Part shown: positions 61,259 through 64,000 of the stretch, one piece after another | Layout: each line of letters begins with the position of its first letter | Numbering within the stretch: position 1 is the first letter of the stretch | Origin: Acidaminococcus sp. | Lineage (GTDB): Bacteria; Bacillota; Negativicutes; Acidaminococcales; Acidaminococcaceae | DNA: 64,000 bases | Assembly (NCBI GenBank): GCA_022482815.1 | Contig: JAKVOM010000001.1 | Coordinates: forward strand, 868,001 to 932,000 | Reading direction: 5' to 3' | Translations under genes and position numbers: made by a program | Notes under the pieces: model-generated | Database searches by the model: none | The model's input: the letters and a program-made list of their open reading frames with translations, nothing else | Told to the model about the DNA's origin: nothing

Positions 61259-61430
61259 TTAAATGCCATAAGCAAAAGGCTAAAAGCATCTTTTTAAAAT
61301 AAAACCTGAAATTTAGATTAACTGCTAAATTTCAGGTTTTATATCATATTTCACTTGAATCAAAAGCTTTAACACACTGTCGCAGACGAGGCTATATGCC
61401 ATAGGCCAAAAGCGTTTTTTATTTTTTCGA
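61259..61430 (-). repeat. Dispersed repeat R9, right part
   Basis: Begins TAAATGCCATAAGC, an inner fragment of the family, then restarts at AAAATAAAACCTGAAATTTAG with the central palindrome and runs to AAAAGCGTTTTTTATTTTTTC. The right end is lost. Together with 59568-59666 it is a composite of two repeat units. Confidence 0.8.
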
Positions 61431-61479
61431 ATTTTACCAGGCCGGATGCAGTCCGGCATGTTATCAAAGAATTGCTGTC

Positions 61480-62118
61480 TCAGCGGCGTGCGAGAGCAAC
61501 ACCCTGATAAGCCAAGAGACCGCCGCAGATGTTGCCGGCCGTGATGACAAGGAGACGGCAGAAACCGGTTCCGTCCATGGCTCCTGCCATAAAATAATAG
61601 AACATATCGGCCACGCAGTGCTCATACCCGCTCAGAATGAAAACGGTGATACCGACAAAAATGGCAAGGTATTTACCTATTTGAAGCGGAATGCTGCGAA
61701 AGCCTTCCACCGCAAGAAAAACGAATACATTGCAAAACATGCCCAGAATGAACAGGGACAGCAGCGTATCGTTATTTTTGACTTGTACCAACGCCTGGGC
61801 CGCAGCCTGATTCGCTGCCAGCAGCCGGGTCTGACGGAGCAGGAATGCTACGATTCCCGTTCCCAGAAAATTTCCGACCCAAATCACCGGGAATTCCCAA
61901 AAGCTGTTCACGGGACGTTCGGTGGCGTAGCAGACTTTTCCGGTAAACAGGTGAAATTTAAATTCACAGATGGCGTAGAGTCCGACACAGAAAAGTACGG
62001 CGCCGAGGGGTTTATTGCTGATTTGGGCGACATAAACAGCTCCGCCGAGTCCGATACAGAAACCGGCACAAATTGCGGATAGTAAGAGTTTGAGAGGATT
62101 TGTGGAAGCAGTCTTCAT
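61480..62118 (-). CDS. Formate/nitrite transporter (FNT) family channel
   Basis: 212 residues, six membrane segments. FKFHLFTGKVCYA (first re-entrant loop) and SGYEHCVADMFYY (conserved His in the pore) are FNT signatures. It is shorter than FocA (about 285) but complete through the last helix. It passes formate or related anions. Neighbouring hutD and ftcD suggest a link to one-carbon products of histidine breakdown, which is inferred. A GACGTTTTT motif lies upstream. Confidence 0.85.
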   Translation of the reverse strand: MKTASTNPLKLLLSAICAGFCIGLGGAVYVAQISNKPLGAVLFCVGLYAICEFKFHLFTGKVCYATERPVNSFWEFPVIWVGNFLGTGIVAFLLRQTRLLAANQAAAQALVQVKNNDTLLSLFILGMFCNVFVFLAVEGFRSIPLQIGKYLAIFVGITVFILSGYEHCVADMFYYFMAGAMDGTGFCRLLVITAGNICGGLLAYQGVALARR

Positions 62119-62282
62119 TTACTTGTTGTCTCCTTATTGCCAACATGGATAAAAATAGGGATTGCTGCGTTTCGTCCTAAAAACGTCAAAAGCCTCAAAA
62201 CAGGGCGGAATTTTTCCACGTCTTCTTTCTGTTTTAAGCCGGACGAATTTTGTTCAAGCCCGGTTTTTCGACGTTTGACTGT

Positions 62283-62315
62283 AAAAAGGGGCTGCCGCAT
62301 GGCGTCAGTCCCTTT
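62283..62315 (-). terminator. Terminator after hutD
   Basis: On the minus strand AAAGGGACTGACGCC pairs with GGCAGCCCCTTT (imperfect), followed by TTTTAC. Its sequence again resembles the GGGGCTG repeat end. Confidence 0.7.
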
Positions 62316-62321
62316 ACGTGG

Positions 62322-62885
62322 TTAATCTACAGTTGTATAGATCAAGTCAACGCTCTTTTTCATCACTAAAGTAAATGCATCAGCCGGATTATCGGAAACG
62401 TAGAGCGTATCCGGTGTCAAGGCTATTCCGTTTAATGTGCAGCCGGTAAGATTGGAAGCGTCAACCAGCGGTACGTAGAGAAAGCGATGGGGTGCCGGAA
62501 GCATTTCTTTAGACGTGTTGACAATTTCATAGAAAGCTTTCAAGCCTTTCTTGTACATGACATTGAAATCAACGGCTTTGCCTTCGGAATGGGTATGCCA
62601 GCCGCCGTCAAAAAAGGCTTCTTCCAGCGGCTTCAGTGTTTCGGACTTGCCGGTTTCGGCGTACGTCAGCGTAAAGCCTCCCTTCAGCGGCGTGATGATC
62701 CGGTTGTAGTCAGGAAGCATTGTAAAGTCGGAGGCATCCAGATCGACGGTAGCCGAACTGATGCGGATTTCGAAGCGGCGGTCTTTGTAGGAACCATCCT
62801 TTGGAAAAATGTAAAATTCCGTAGTCGTCCCGCCGGACCAGGTCGAAGTGGTGGCTTTGGAACGAGGAATTACGGATACTGTCAT
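62322..62885 (-). CDS. hutD: HutD family protein
   Basis: 187 residues, a beta-rich cupin-like protein. TSTWSGGTTTEFYIFPKDG at the start, FEIRISSATVD and FDGGWHTHSEGKAVDFNVMYKKG are HutD (Ves) signatures. HutD proteins accompany histidine-utilisation genes; a role in limiting pathway activity has been proposed for relatives. Divergent from ftcD, which uses the product of that pathway. AGGTGA is present before the ATG. Confidence 0.85.
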   Translation of the reverse strand: MTVSVIPRSKATTSTWSGGTTTEFYIFPKDGSYKDRRFEIRISSATVDLDASDFTMLPDYNRIITPLKGGFTLTYAETGKSETLKPLEEAFFDGGWHTHSEGKAVDFNVMYKKGLKAFYEIVNTSKEMLPAPHRFLYVPLVDASNLTGCTLNGIALTPDTLYVSDNPADAFTLVMKKSVDLIYTTVD

Positions 62886-63075
62886 AAAAAATCACCTCAC
62901 ATATTAATCCATTGCTATGCTAGGCCAAAAACGTCAAATATTTGTCAAAAGAGAGCTTTTTTCAGTATTTTTTGTGTTCAGACGTTTTTTAGGCGAAGCA
63001 TTGGTACAATGACCACGATGTTTGCGGCAGGGCAAGAAATGCCGCGTGTTCTTACAAATTTATGGAGGTGCTCAA
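62886..63075. promoter_or_regulatory. Divergent hutD/ftcD control region
   Basis: Contains GACGTTTTTTAGGCGAAG on the plus strand (62981-62998) ahead of TACAAT (63004-63009), and TTTGACGTTTTTGGCC on the minus strand (62937-62922). A TTGACA (62948-62943, minus) adds a direct repeat of TTTGAC. The same motif occurs before the FNT gene. GGAGGTG is the ftcD ribosome binding site. Confidence 0.5.
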
Positions 63076-63981
63076 ATGGCTAAGAAGTTAGTAGAATTTG
63101 TACCGAATTTTAGTGAAGGCCGTGACCTGGAGAAAGTTGAAAAGATTGTTGATGAAGCTCGTAAAATCAAGGGCTTGACGCTGCTTGACTATTCTTCCGA
63201 TCCTAACCATAACCGTTCTGTTGTAACCTGCATCGGTTCTCCGGAAGCAGTAACCGAAGCTGCTATCAATATGGCCAAGGTTGCCATCAAATTGATTGAT
63301 ATGAGAACGCACCATGGTGCTCATCCTCGTTTTGGTGCCGTCGACGTTGTACCGTTTACTCCGGTTATGGGCGTCACGATGGACGAATGCGTTGAAATCG
63401 CTAACAAGGTTGGTAAGGCTTATGGCGAAATGGGCATCCCTGTTTACCTGTATGAAGATGCAGCAACCTGCGAAGAACGCCGCAACCTGGCTACCGTCCG
63501 CAAAGGACAATATGAAGGTTTCTTTGAAAAGATTAAGGATCCGGCTTGGAAGCCTGATTACGGCCCCAGCGAAATGAACGCTGTTTCCGGCTGCTCTGCT
63601 GTAGGTGCTCGTGTACCTCTGGTTGCTTTCAACGTAAACCTCGGTACGGACAATGTAGAAGTCGCCCAGGCAATTGCCAAGAAAGTCCGCAATATTGGCG
63701 GCGGCCTGCATTATGTCAAGGCTATCGGCCTGAAGCTGGAAGAAAGAAATCAGACCCAGGTTTCCATGAACCTCGTCAACTACGAAAAGACCGCTGTTTA
63801 CAGAGCTTTTGAAATGGTTAAGATGGAAGCTCGCCGTTACGGTGTTCCTGTGGTTGGCAGTGAAGTCATCGGTACCGTTCCGATGAAGGCTCTGCTCATG
63901 GCTGCTGAATATTATCTGCAGATTGAAAACTTCGATATCAACGAAATTCTTGAAAAACGTCTGCTGGATGCAGAAGACTGA
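63076..63981 (+). CDS. ftcD: Glutamate formimidoyltransferase
   Basis: 301 residues from ATG 63076 (GGAGGTG upstream). LVEFVPNFSEGRD is the canonical start. Catalytic and binding segments are DYSSDPNHNRSVVT and DMRTHHGAHPRFGAVDVVPF (His79, His80, His83 region), then VPLVAFNVNLGT. It transfers the formimino group of N-formimino-L-glutamate to tetrahydrofolate, releasing glutamate, as in the histidine fermentation of this group. It lacks the cyclodeaminase domain of the animal fusion; that enzyme is probably coded just beyond the window. Confidence 0.95.
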   Translation: MAKKLVEFVPNFSEGRDLEKVEKIVDEARKIKGLTLLDYSSDPNHNRSVVTCIGSPEAVTEAAINMAKVAIKLIDMRTHHGAHPRFGAVDVVPFTPVMGVTMDECVEIANKVGKAYGEMGIPVYLYEDAATCEERRNLATVRKGQYEGFFEKIKDPAWKPDYGPSEMNAVSGCSAVGARVPLVAFNVNLGTDNVEVAQAIAKKVRNIGGGLHYVKAIGLKLEERNQTQVSMNLVNYEKTAVYRAFEMVKMEARRYGVPVVGSEVIGTVPMKALLMAAEYYLQIENFDINEILEKRLLDAED

Positions 63982-64000
63982 CCGAAAAGGGAGGGTAAGA

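Overview
The window reads as a chromosomal segment of a diderm Firmicute of the class Negativicutes, most likely an Acidaminococcus-like amino-acid fermenter. This is inference, with no database search behind it. The grounds are: Gram-negative type envelope genes (a YadA-like trimeric autotransporter, a MacAB-type export system) combined with a Firmicute-type gene set and strong AGGAGG ribosome binding sites; an S-layer homology (SLH) domain on an outer-membrane protein, typical of Negativicutes; and many genes for glutamate-family metabolism (5-oxoprolinase PxpABC, glutamate formimidoyltransferase, ProBA, a CPG2-like peptidase, an AbgT transporter, HutD).

Layout. 1-2.3 kb is the end of a serine-recombinase module from a mobile element. 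It converges on an arsenic operon (arsR, acr3, permease, arsC, redox protein) at 2.3-5.5 kb. 5.9-10.3 kb is an iron-type ABC importer with RidA. 10.9-13.4 kb is a DUF6110-like protein plus a P1B-type ATPase. 13.6-16.1 kb holds a FolT-like ECF protein and a ureohydrolase facing an IclR regulator. 16.2-17.4 kb is azlCD, with an 86-bp tandem duplication over the azlC start. 17.7-20.0 kb is DUF1015-serC. 21.0-30.0 kb is one 3006-residue adhesin gene behind a long leader with three tandem hairpin repeats. 30.3-36.6 kb has LemA/TPM, PepSY, a flavin reductase, hydG, and a ZIP/HMA pair. A tRNA-Arg, obg, proBA and macAB follow to 44.4 kb. 44.8-49.8 kb is the 5-oxoproline operon plus an M20 peptidase. 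Then come an IS1182-type element, AbgT, mutT-mutY, ftsH, an unknown helical protein, an IS110-type element, an FNT channel, hutD and ftcD.

Two features stand out. First, the IS110-type element (59710-61198) carries in its 5' noncoding region a readable bridge RNA. It has two internal loops of the same design, and their guide segments match both the target flanks and the element's own ends. The uninterrupted target survives 26 kb away at 33583. Second, a family of about 270-bp intergenic repeats (at least eight copies plus solo hairpins) has ends GGGGCTGTGAAA...TTTCACAGCCCC. These share their first eight bases with the IS1182 ends, so they look like non-autonomous relatives (MITEs) of that IS. 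They also supply hairpin terminators between genes.

The metabolic picture is coherent. 5-oxoproline, gamma-glutamyl and folate-type glutamates, histidine (through formiminoglutamate) and other amino acids are taken up and converted to glutamate. Metal handling (As, a P1B-type pump, ZIP) and oxidative DNA repair (MutT/MutY) are accessory. All functions are assigned from sequence patterns read by eye.
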